A stretch of DNA of 64,000 nucleotides from the NCBI GenBank assembly GCA_003797895.1, contig RKQB01000001.1, positions 511,822 through 575,821 of the forward strand, written 5' to 3'. The stretch's first letter is position 1, and the number at the start of each line of letters is the position of its first letter. Under the pieces are notes generated by a model. It had not been told where the DNA came from. It searched no databases and was given only the letters and a program-made list of their open reading frames with translations. This DNA comes from Cyclobacteriaceae bacterium YHN15. Its GTDB lineage: Bacteria; Bacteroidota; Bacteroidia; Cytophagales; Cyclobacteriaceae. This document shows positions 57,401-64,000 of this stretch, piece by piece. Both the position numbers and the translations under genes were made by a program.

Positions 57401-58012
57401 ATGAAAGATCAAAAAAAGCTCAAGAATCTCCTTTTATTGTCCACTTTGGTCTTTTTATTTTCCTCAGAAGTATTTGCCCAAAGTTCATTTTATGGAAAAA
57501 TATATTACGGTATTTCTGATGCTGCACTTCTACCCAAAGAAGAGATGCTTGGGGGTGGTTTAAGTTATGATCCTGAAAGTTTTAGGGAATTTGGATTTTT
57601 ACTGGGAAAGGAATTAAGTAAGAAATGGGCAATTGAAGCTGGATTAAATTCAGCAGCTGCAGATTTCAAATATTTACTAGGCCACAATATGCTTTCTTCC
57701 CAAGAATCAACCATTCTTCCTCCTTCCGAAAGATTTCGTATGCTCAGTTTTCCTGTTTTAATGCGTTATTCCATTTTTCCTTTTTTGTATGTAAATGCTG
57801 GTCCTATGCTGGATATTCAGCGCACAGAAAACCCTGAGTATAACCAATCAGGAATAGGTTATCTCTTGGGAATCGGTGCCGAGCACTATTTCAAAAAAGT
57901 AGGTGTCTTCATCCATCCTCATTTTAAAAGACATGCGACAATCCCATTTGAGTCAACCAACTATAACTTGACTGAATTCGGGGTGCAATTGGGAGTTGCA
58001 TATAGATTTTAG
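57401..58012 (+). CDS. outer-membrane beta-barrel protein (porin-family type)
   Basis: A 203-residue exported protein. A signal peptide ends near residue 27 (SSEVFAQS). Alternating beta strands fill the rest (FYGKIYYGISD, FGFLLGKELSKKWAIEAGLNSA, LYVNAGPMLDIQRT, GIGYLLGIGAEHYF), ending in the C-terminal strand FGVQLGVAYRF with terminal phenylalanine, a BAM-recognition feature. It resembles the PorT/OmpW-like small barrels of this phylum. Function unknown. Convergent with the molybdenum hydroxylase gene 3 bases away. Confidence 0.75.
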   Translation: MKDQKKLKNLLLLSTLVFLFSSEVFAQSSFYGKIYYGISDAALLPKEEMLGGGLSYDPESFREFGFLLGKELSKKWAIEAGLNSAAADFKYLLGHNMLSSQESTILPPSERFRMLSFPVLMRYSIFPFLYVNAGPMLDIQRTENPEYNQSGIGYLLGIGAEHYFKKVGVFIHPHFKRHATIPFESTNYNLTEFGVQLGVAYRF

Positions 58013-58015
58013 ACT

Positions 58016-60247
58016 TTAAATTTTGGCCCATTCTATTTTTTCTGGTTTCAAAGGCAAATCTCTCACCCTGTTTCCGGTAGCATCAAAAACAGCATTGGCA
58101 ATGGCTGCAGCAACAGGCCCCTGTGCGGCTTCACCCGCACCCAATGGTGGCAGTTCCGGTCTGTTGATCAGATGCACCTCAACTTCTGGAGTTTCCTGGC
58201 TCCTCAAAATAGGATAAGTATTCCAGTCTTTACTCAATACTCCATTTGCATCATATTTCACCTCTTCCATCAAAGTCCAGCTGGCAGATTGTATCATTCC
58301 TCCCTCAGTCTGATTAATGATTCCATCAGGATTGATACATTGACCAGCTTCAATTACACTTACCATTCTGGTCAATTTAAAGGCTTCTTTTTCCGGATGT
58401 TTTTCAATTTCGGCCATCACCGCAAAATACGCTGCTGAATTTTTATATTTGGCAAAGGCAATTCCATATCCTTTATTTCCTGACCGGTCCAAACTGCTCC
58501 AATTGGTTTTTTCTGCAAGTTTCTCTAAAACGGCCTTCGCTCTCCAGTCATCCAGATTTTTTATTCTGAATTCCAAAGGATCCATATCAGCCAAGTGGGC
58601 CAGTTCATCCATAAAGGATTCCAATGCAAAAATATTTCCATAGGCACCTAAACCCCTTAATGCTGAGGAGCGCAGCGGTCCGTCATAATTATATAATTGG
58701 AGCCTCTTGGAAGGTATATTATATAAAGGGGTTGCATTTCTATAGGCACCTCCTGAATAGCCTCCTTTCTGAAAAAGGATGGGATTTTCCAGATGTCGGG
58801 CAGATATGAAATGACCTGCTTCACCCCTCGGTCTTGTACTGTGTGAATCCGACCAAATATGGGTATCCCAAGCCTGTATTTTTCCTTTTTCATCCATGCC
58901 TGCCTCAAGCTCCATGATCATAGCGGAACCATAAGGTTCCCACTGGTGTTCATCTTCCCGCATCCATTGGAGCCTTACCGGGAATCCAGGATAGTGTTTT
59001 GAAATCAATGCTGCTTCTGCGGAAACATCATCTGCCCCGTTATGTCCATAACATCCTGATCCCGGAATTCCAATACATCTGATTTTATCTTTTTCTATAC
59101 CAAAAAGGTCTGATAGGGTTTCCTGTAAGGGATAAACCCCTTGGGTTGGAGACCATACAGTGAGTTGTCCATTTTCCCACATGGCCAGCGCACAGGAAGG
59201 CCCGGCAGATGCATGCATGTGGTAGGGTCTGCGGTAACTTGCTTTGAACTTTGCTGGCGAAGCATTGATTTTCCCTGTTATTCCGAGGCTATCTTCAATT
59301 ATCTGAGGCTTTTGGGCATTCAGTTTCATGTCCTGAAACAGTTTTTCTGGAAGGATATTGATTTTATTTACCTCCCAAACACACATCGTTTTCAATATTT
59401 GCCAAGCTTTAATAGCCTGATATTCCCTTTTGGCAATTACTGCGACAAAGCTGCCATCTACTATAACCTTGATCACCCCATCCATGGAGGCAACAGTAGA
59501 TTGATCCAGTTGTTTAAGTTTAGCTTTATAGGTAGGTGGATGCAAGATTCTGGCATGAACCATATCCTGGAAGCGAAGGTCATGAACAAAATGGCTCTTG
59601 CCCAAAACAAGGGTTTTTATGTCTTCTCTTGGAACCGGTTTTCCAACATATTTGTGTTTATTGAAGTCCAGAATTGGGGCTATATCACTGATTGTTTTTT
59701 CATAATATTTTCCATTTACCAGTTCCCAATAAGAGATACTCATTTTTCCAGGTCCAAAAATGGTTCCGTCTTTTGCTGAAACCTGAGAAAGTTCCACTTT
59801 CCAATTTTCTGCTGCCAGTTGCATTAAAAAATACTTTGCCTCTGAAGCCGCCCTACGAATGGCCATACCACTTCCTTCGATAGAATTACTTCCTGAAGTA
59901 TATCCCTCATTGGCGGTTTGTCCAGTATCCCCATTGATAATATGGCACCTTTCAATTTCCACTTCCAATTCATCTGCTGCAATCTGCAACAGTGCAGTTC
60001 TGATACCTTGACCCAATTCTTTTTTTCCTGTCAGTACGGTTATATGCCCTTTAGCATCCAATCTTATCCACGAGTCAATCAGGTCCCTGCCCAAATGGGG
60101 TCTTTCAGGAATCCCCATATATTCAGGAAGATCTGATCTTGAATCGTCAAGGGGGGTACATTGGATAAAAGGAAAAAGATTAAAGCCAATCAGTAAATGT
60201 CCCGTGGTCTTAAGGAATGTCCTTCTATCTGTTTGGGGGAATTTCAT
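58016..60247 (-). CDS. molybdopterin-binding hydroxylase large subunit (isoquinoline 1-oxidoreductase beta type)
   Basis: A 743-residue xanthine dehydrogenase-family large subunit that would hydroxylate an N-heterocycle or aldehyde using a molybdenum cytosine dinucleotide-type cofactor. The N-terminus has a Tat signal, DRRTFLKTTGHLLIGF (R8, R9), so it is exported folded with cofactor. Molybdopterin-contact segments include GKKELGQGIRTALLQIAADEL and the late GVIEAG/INQTEGGMIQSASW region, and GAGEAAQGPVAAAIANAV near the end holds the catalytic-type glutamate. It pairs with the 2Fe-2S subunit 3 bases upstream. No FAD subunit is present. Substrate unknown. Confidence 0.88.
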   Translation of the reverse strand: MKFPQTDRRTFLKTTGHLLIGFNLFPFIQCTPLDDSRSDLPEYMGIPERPHLGRDLIDSWIRLDAKGHITVLTGKKELGQGIRTALLQIAADELEVEIERCHIINGDTGQTANEGYTSGSNSIEGSGMAIRRAASEAKYFLMQLAAENWKVELSQVSAKDGTIFGPGKMSISYWELVNGKYYEKTISDIAPILDFNKHKYVGKPVPREDIKTLVLGKSHFVHDLRFQDMVHARILHPPTYKAKLKQLDQSTVASMDGVIKVIVDGSFVAVIAKREYQAIKAWQILKTMCVWEVNKINILPEKLFQDMKLNAQKPQIIEDSLGITGKINASPAKFKASYRRPYHMHASAGPSCALAMWENGQLTVWSPTQGVYPLQETLSDLFGIEKDKIRCIGIPGSGCYGHNGADDVSAEAALISKHYPGFPVRLQWMREDEHQWEPYGSAMIMELEAGMDEKGKIQAWDTHIWSDSHSTRPRGEAGHFISARHLENPILFQKGGYSGGAYRNATPLYNIPSKRLQLYNYDGPLRSSALRGLGAYGNIFALESFMDELAHLADMDPLEFRIKNLDDWRAKAVLEKLAEKTNWSSLDRSGNKGYGIAFAKYKNSAAYFAVMAEIEKHPEKEAFKLTRMVSVIEAGQCINPDGIINQTEGGMIQSASWTLMEEVKYDANGVLSKDWNTYPILRSQETPEVEVHLINRPELPPLGAGEAAQGPVAAAIANAVFDATGNRVRDLPLKPEKIEWAKI

Positions 60248-60250
60248 AGT

Positions 60251-60727
60251 TTAAAATTTTGAATTGGATTGAGCGGCTTTTTTTACTGCTTTGATAAAAC
60301 GGCTGTGAGTACCGCAGCGGCAGATTACTTTGTCCAGGCTGTTTCTGATTTCCTGTTCAGATGGTTTTGGATTTGCACTTAGCAGTTCAAGAGCAGCCAT
60401 CATCATACCATTCAAACAATAGCCACATTGTGCGGCCTGTTCTTCGTAAAAAGCTTTTTGTAAAGGATGAAGATTTTCTTCACTTTCATGCAATCCTTCA
60501 ATTGTTTCAATTTTTTTTCCTTCAAAAGTTACGCTTGGTTGGATGCAAGAGTAGCTTGCTTTTCCGTCAACCAACACCATACATGCCCCGCATTGGTGCA
60601 AGCCACAACCGAATTTTGGCCCGTTGAGTCCAAAATCCTCCCTTAAAATATATAAAAGAGGTTCTTCCTCATCCACCTCAATTTGTTGTATTTTACCATT
60701 TACGTCGAGTTGAATTGATTTTGCCAT
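60251..60727 (-). CDS. 2Fe-2S binding subunit of the molybdenum hydroxylase
   Basis: A 158-residue small subunit. The N-terminal plant-type ferredoxin domain carries C41, C46, C49 and C61. The C-terminal helical domain binds a second cluster with C101, C104, C136 and C138 (QCGYCLNG and CRCGTHSRF). It has no signal of its own, so it probably travels through Tat with the large subunit. In such two-subunit enzymes, electrons pass to a periplasmic cytochrome c instead of NAD; that is family knowledge. Confidence 0.92.
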   Translation of the reverse strand: MAKSIQLDVNGKIQQIEVDEEEPLLYILREDFGLNGPKFGCGLHQCGACMVLVDGKASYSCIQPSVTFEGKKIETIEGLHESEENLHPLQKAFYEEQAAQCGYCLNGMMMAALELLSANPKPSEQEIRNSLDKVICRCGTHSRFIKAVKKAAQSNSKF

Positions 60728-60889
60728 TATTATTAAATCCAGTTGAATTTTAAAATAGCCAATATTGGTTCAATATCAAACCCATGAGATTTAAATGGAG
60801 CAAGAATTAGGATGAAAGGAAATGCTTTCTTATTCTCAAGTCTTTTTGTCAACTTGTGTTTAATTATTAGCCAAACCGATATTGAAAAA

Positions 60890-62323
60890 ATGCAAAGCTT
60901 TGATTTGTCAGCATCAGAAAGACTTAAATTGTTTGAGTTCACTTTAGATAAGTTGGAGAAATACTATTCAGAGACAAAATCCTTTCGTGTTTCACCTGAA
61001 TTGAATAAAGCTCAAATCAGCGATGAAGCCAGAAAAGTTGATTTTTCAAATCCACTCCCTGCTGAAAGGGCAATTGGCCATTTGATTGATGGGATGGAAA
61101 GTTATTCTGTCCATACCCCTCATTCCAAGTATTTTGGACTTTTTAATCCAAGGCCCAATTTTCCCAGTATTCTGGGCGATTTGATAACAGCGGTTTTCAA
61201 CCCCCAACTGGCGGCATGGAGCCATTCTCCTTTTGCCAATGAAATTGAAAATTATCTTATTTCAGAATTTGGTAAGAAATTTGGTTATCCTGAAAAAAGT
61301 ATTGACGGTGTATTTGCAAGTGGAGGAGCTGAAGCTAATCTGACGGCTGTTCTGTGTGCTGTAAATCATGCTTTTCCTAAATTTGCCAAATCAGGGTGGT
61401 TTGGAATCAGCACCAGACCTGTCCTTTATTGTTCGGAAGAGTCTCACCATTCTGTACATAAAGCGGCTAAGACCGTTGGATTGGGATATGATGCGATCAG
61501 AAGTATCCCTGTGAGGCAAGATCTGAAAATGGATGTTGAAATCCTCAACCAAACTATTCACGATGATATACAGAATGGTCTTCTGCCTTTTTTGGTAATA
61601 GGAACTGCCGGCACTACCGGGACCGGTGCTATTGATGACCTGCTTGGCATCAGAAAAATTGCTGATGAGTTCGGGCTTTGGTTTCATATAGATGCGGCAT
61701 ATGGAGGCGCTGCGGTGTTAAATCCTGATTTGAAACACTATTTGAATGGAATTTCTTTTTCTGATTCCATTACTTTTGATGCACACAAATGGCTGTCAAT
61801 TACCATGGGGACCAGTTTGTTTATTACCCGGCATAAGGAAATACTATCCAAGACATTCAGGATTACAGCTGAATATATGCCAAAGGAGGCCAAAGACATG
61901 GGAATTGTTGATCCTTTCACCCATTCAATCCAATGGTCCCGGAAGGCCTATGGTATCAAGCTTTATTTGGCTTTGATGATGTTTGGCTGGAGAGGTTATG
62001 AAGAGGTAATTGGTTATCAGACTGCAATTGGGGAGAGTTTAAAAGAAAAATTGTTAAAAAGCAGATGGAAGGTGATGAACAACAGTCCCTTTCCGGTAGT
62101 CTGTTTTACAGATGAAAAACACCTAGATGATCCGCAATTCACAAATTCAATAGTAAAAGGTATTCTGGAATCAGGGAAATCATGGCTATCTGTTTATCCT
62201 ATCTTTGGAAAACCAACTTTTAGGGCCTGTATTACAAATTATAATACCACGAAAAAAGATATTAATGATTTTGTGGAGGAATTAAATGCCTGGAGGGAAA
62301 GATTTGAAAGAATAGAGAAATAG
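60890..62323 (+). CDS. PLP-dependent decarboxylase (group II amino-acid decarboxylase family)
   Basis: A 477-residue pyridoxal-phosphate enzyme. The PLP lysine is K300 in SITFDAHKWLSITMG, and the aspartate binding the cofactor nitrogen is D268 in WFHIDAAYGGAA; GGAEANLTA and the histidine in SEESHHSVHKAAK complete the fold signature. Relatives decarboxylate aromatic amino acids, glutamate or diaminobutyrate, and the substrate is not evident. The start is ATG 60890; the in-frame ATG at 60812 adds 26 hydrophobic residues that look like leader-region translation. Confidence 0.87.
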   Translation: MQSFDLSASERLKLFEFTLDKLEKYYSETKSFRVSPELNKAQISDEARKVDFSNPLPAERAIGHLIDGMESYSVHTPHSKYFGLFNPRPNFPSILGDLITAVFNPQLAAWSHSPFANEIENYLISEFGKKFGYPEKSIDGVFASGGAEANLTAVLCAVNHAFPKFAKSGWFGISTRPVLYCSEESHHSVHKAAKTVGLGYDAIRSIPVRQDLKMDVEILNQTIHDDIQNGLLPFLVIGTAGTTGTGAIDDLLGIRKIADEFGLWFHIDAAYGGAAVLNPDLKHYLNGISFSDSITFDAHKWLSITMGTSLFITRHKEILSKTFRITAEYMPKEAKDMGIVDPFTHSIQWSRKAYGIKLYLALMMFGWRGYEEVIGYQTAIGESLKEKLLKSRWKVMNNSPFPVVCFTDEKHLDDPQFTNSIVKGILESGKSWLSVYPIFGKPTFRACITNYNTTKKDINDFVEELNAWRERFERIEK

Positions 62324-62346
62324 CACCTTTTTTAAAAGTACTATCA

Positions 62347-62413
62347 TGAGGTCGCGAGCGGACCTGCCTGCTGGGCAGTCCAGGCAGGTTCGAACCGCTG
62401 TATAAGGTTTTGC
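62347..62413 (-). pseudogene. truncated tRNA-Cys 3'-half copy interrupted by a 26-base palindrome
   Basis: Positions 62347-62362 and 62389-62413 match 62453-62468 and 62469-62493 of the intact tRNA-Cys region with one mismatch, covering the T arm, acceptor 3' strand and part of the anticodon arm. The copy stops in the anticodon loop. A 26-base insertion (62363-62388) with arms CCTGCCTG and CAGGCAGG splits the T loop. It cannot make a functional tRNA. Confidence 0.85.
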
Positions 62414-62421
62414 TATAAATG

Positions 62422-62448
62422 AAAAAAGTATCTCCATAGGAGATACTT
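62422..62448 (-). terminator. intrinsic terminator of tRNA-Cys
   Basis: AAGTATCTCC (62426-62435) and GGAGATACTT (62439-62448) form a perfect 10-bp stem with a three-base loop. On the minus strand it is followed by a run of T. It lies 7 bases beyond the tRNA 3' end. Confidence 0.88.
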
Positions 62449-62454
62449 GTATTG

Positions 62455-62525
62455 AGGTCGCGAGCGGATTCGAACCGCTGTACAAGGTTTTGCAGACCTC
62501 TGCCTAGCCACTCGGCCACGCGACC
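62455..62525 (-). tRNA. tRNA-Cys (anticodon GCA)
   Basis: A 71-base tRNA. The acceptor stem pairs GGTCGCG with CGCGACC, followed by discriminator U73, the cysteine identity base. The anticodon arm is GAGGT-CTGCAAA-ACCTT with anticodon GCA. The T arm is AGCGG-TTCGAAT-CCGCT. The 3' CCA is not encoded. It has its own promoter and terminator. Confidence 0.95.
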
Positions 62526-62542
62526 CTTTTAAATTCGGAATG

Positions 62543-62573
62543 CAAATGTAGATATTATCAGGTTTAATACAAA
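62543..62573 (-). promoter_or_regulatory. promoter of tRNA-Cys
   Basis: On the minus strand a -33 TTTG (62570-62573), a 19-base spacer and the -7 box TACATTTG (62543-62550) match the consensus fully. The tRNA begins 17 bases after the box. Confidence 0.8.
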
Positions 62574-62819
62574 AGTTACTACAAGATTTCTATGATTTTC
62601 ATTAACCTTATTTATGAAAATCATGAATATTTTTTTTTCTATTGTTGGCTTGATTTAATGAGCTTGCCCCCTTTAACAGAGAAAGGCCAAATATTGTTTT
62701 ATTTATAATGATTCTAAATTGAAAACAGTACTGATTGATGAGTTGTAAAAAACTGTAAAACAGTAACTTACAATATTTAAACAGTATTAAAGAACTTGAT
62801 TACTTGAAATTCCTTCAAG
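62574..62819. other. gene-free A/T-rich region between divergent tRNA-Cys and actA promoters
   Basis: Holds no open frame, RNA gene or strong repeat that could be recognised. It separates the divergent tRNA-Cys and actA promoters. Confidence 0.5.
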
Positions 62820-62850
62820 TTTGAAAAATAGAATTGGGATAGTACATTTG
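62820..62850 (+). promoter_or_regulatory. promoter of the actA (alternative complex III) operon
   Basis: The -33 box TTTG (62820-62823), a 19-base spacer and the -7 box TACATTTG (62843-62850) match the consensus exactly, followed by CAGTG. The actA start lies 47 bases downstream. Confidence 0.85.
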
Positions 62851-62897
62851 CAGTGTTTATTAAAAACTTGCACCAAACTGTTTAATAAGTAATAAAT

Positions 62898-64000
62898 ATG
62901 TCGATCAAGCGCTCATTAACAAGTGTCCCTTTGAGGTTAAGTACCCTTGCGGTGCTGTTCTTCCTTATGTTGGGGACACAGGTCTTTGCGGTTAATCCCG
63001 AAGTATCTGACAGCGAAGAAGCAATTTCGGCTGGTAAGTCGATTTTCAACGCCAATTGCCGAACCTGTCACCGACTTGACCAGAAAAATGTAGGTCCTGC
63101 CCTAAGGGGAGTTACTGACCGTCATTCTCTTGACTGGAACAAAAGATTCATCCGTAACTCACAACTTCTTATTGCATCAGGAGATCCTGAAGCAGTAGCG
63201 ATTTACAATGAATTCAACCAATTGGTAATGCCAAACCATGAGTTTCTTTCAGATGATGATCTGATGAACTTATTGGCATATATCGAATATGGTGATAAAG
63301 TAGATCCAGCTGCTCAGGCAGCTGCAGGAGAAGGGGCCCAGGTAGCAGGAGGAGGTACCGGTATTCCGAGTGAATACCTGACAATTATACTTGGAGTATT
63401 GGTTGTTGTTCTTTTGCTGATATTGATTGTATTGGGATTGATTATTTCAATTCTTACTAAATACCTGAGCAACCAAAAATTGGATGAAGAGGATAAAGAG
63501 TTCCTTGATCAGAAGTTTGACTTTAAAAAACTGATCCGCTCAGATGCATTTGTGATCATCATTACTGCTTTAGTAATGGCTCTGGTTGTCAAAACTGCAC
63601 TTGATGAGCTTTACACTATAGGTGTACAGCAGGGTTATGCACCTAGTCAACCCATTGCTTTTTCCCATCAACTCCATGCAGGTCAATATGAAGTACCATG
63701 TCAATACTGCCATACTGGGGTTGAGATTGGGAAATCAGCAAATATCCCCTCTGCCAATATTTGTATGAACTGCCATACCCATATTCAAAATGTCGGTGGT
63801 AAAGAAGGTATATCTCCTGAAATTGCAAAGATCTATGATGCCTATGACAATAATAAGCCAATTGAATGGGTTAGGATTCACAATTTGCCCGATCTTTCTT
63901 ATTTCAACCATGCCCAGCATGTTGCAGTCGGAGGTGTGGAATGTCAGACCTGTCATGGTCCTATTGAGGAAATGGAAGTGGTTTATCAGCATAGTGCCTT
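62898..64000 (+). CDS. actA: ActA-type multiheme cytochrome c of alternative complex III (cut by window end)
   Basis: The first 367 residues of a membrane cytochrome; the frame is open at the window edge. A signal peptide ends near residue 31. A monoheme cytochrome c domain follows (CRTCH at 54-58, likely axial M111), then an Ala/Gly linker and transmembrane segments at about 160-188 and 216-235. Three more CxxCH heme sites are visible at 268-272, 289-293 and 349-353, each preceded by HxxH-type histidines. This matches ActA of the Bacteroidota quinol oxidising complex, with an N-terminal cytochrome c fusion. It starts the respiratory operon, whose other genes lie beyond the window. Confidence 0.85.
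   Translation, partial: MSIKRSLTSVPLRLSTLAVLFFLMLGTQVFAVNPEVSDSEEAISAGKSIFNANCRTCHRLDQKNVGPALRGVTDRHSLDWNKRFIRNSQLLIASGDPEAVAIYNEFNQLVMPNHEFLSDDDLMNLLAYIEYGDKVDPAAQAAAGEGAQVAGGGTGIPSEYLTIILGVLVVVLLLILIVLGLIISILTKYLSNQKLDEEDKEFLDQKFDFKKLIRSDAFVIIITALVMALVVKTALDELYTIGVQQGYAPSQPIAFSHQLHAGQYEVPCQYCHTGVEIGKSANIPSANICMNCHTHIQNVGGKEGISPEIAKIYDAYDNNKPIEWVRIHNLPDLSYFNHAQHVAVGGVECQTCHGPIEEMEVVYQHSA

Noticed and set aside
59141..59779. A 212-residue plus-strand open frame inside the molybdenum hydroxylase gene
   Set aside because: Shadow of the real minus-strand gene, which has full family motifs.
60812..60889. A longer decarboxylase start giving a hydrophobic, signal-like N-terminus
   Set aside because: The family is cytoplasmic, and residues from 60890 on already give the full-length fold; the extension lies in what is likely the untranslated leader.
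62262..62519. Minus-strand open frames of 67-85 residues over the end of the decarboxylase gene and tRNA-Cys
   Set aside because: They translate the tRNA and its partial copy; the tRNA fold is clear and explains the sequence.

Overview
The window is a stretch of bacterial chromosome from a member of the Bacteroidota, most likely a Cytophagales/Cyclobacteriaceae-type bacterium. Several things point there. Promoters read TTTG, a 19-base gap, then TAnnTTTG, which is the Bacteroidetes sigma factor signature and is not a -35/-10 pair. Shine-Dalgarno sequences are almost absent. A DUF3467 gene follows rpoC, and carA and eno follow the ribosomal block. At the right edge a multiheme ActA gene opens an alternative complex III locus. 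Genus-level naming is inference.

Positions 1-27670 form one long plus-strand gene-expression block. It holds rpoB (start cut off by the window edge), rpoC, a DUF3467 gene, the str cluster (rpsL, rpsG, fusA, rpsJ), the S10/spc/alpha clusters fused into one run (rplC to rplQ, including secY, map, infA and a 38-residue rpmJ), then carA and eno. Terminators lie after rpoC, rpsJ, rplQ and eno. Strong promoters precede rpsL and rplC, and a weaker one lies before rpsH.

Positions 27900-48060 are accessory and metabolic genes. They include a geranylgeranyl-reductase-family flavoprotein; a minus-strand GMC oxidoreductase with its small subunit; a tesA-type esterase divergent from a ybbA/ybbP-type ABC transporter; a secreted S9 peptidase; a secreted amidohydrolase; an alpha/beta hydrolase; and a marR-yceI-dioxygenase-carboxylesterase cluster that resembles quinone-stress (Mhq) systems. 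A secreted metallophosphoesterase follows. Next is a solitary AAA ATPase with a PD-(D/E)XK-like C-terminus, flanked on both sides by matching 22-base palindromes. That unit is the best candidate for a little-described module.

Positions 48400-64000 carry sbcDC on the minus strand, an RlpA-like protein, three small outer-membrane-type proteins, rpsA with a structured leader, a Tat-exported molybdenum hydroxylase with its 2Fe-2S partner, a PLP decarboxylase, tRNA-Cys with its own promoter and terminator, a truncated second copy of the tRNA 3' half interrupted by a palindrome, and the start of actA. No CRISPR array, prophage, transposase or rRNA gene was seen. Intergenic regions between accessory genes hold several kinds of palindromic and purine-rich repeats.
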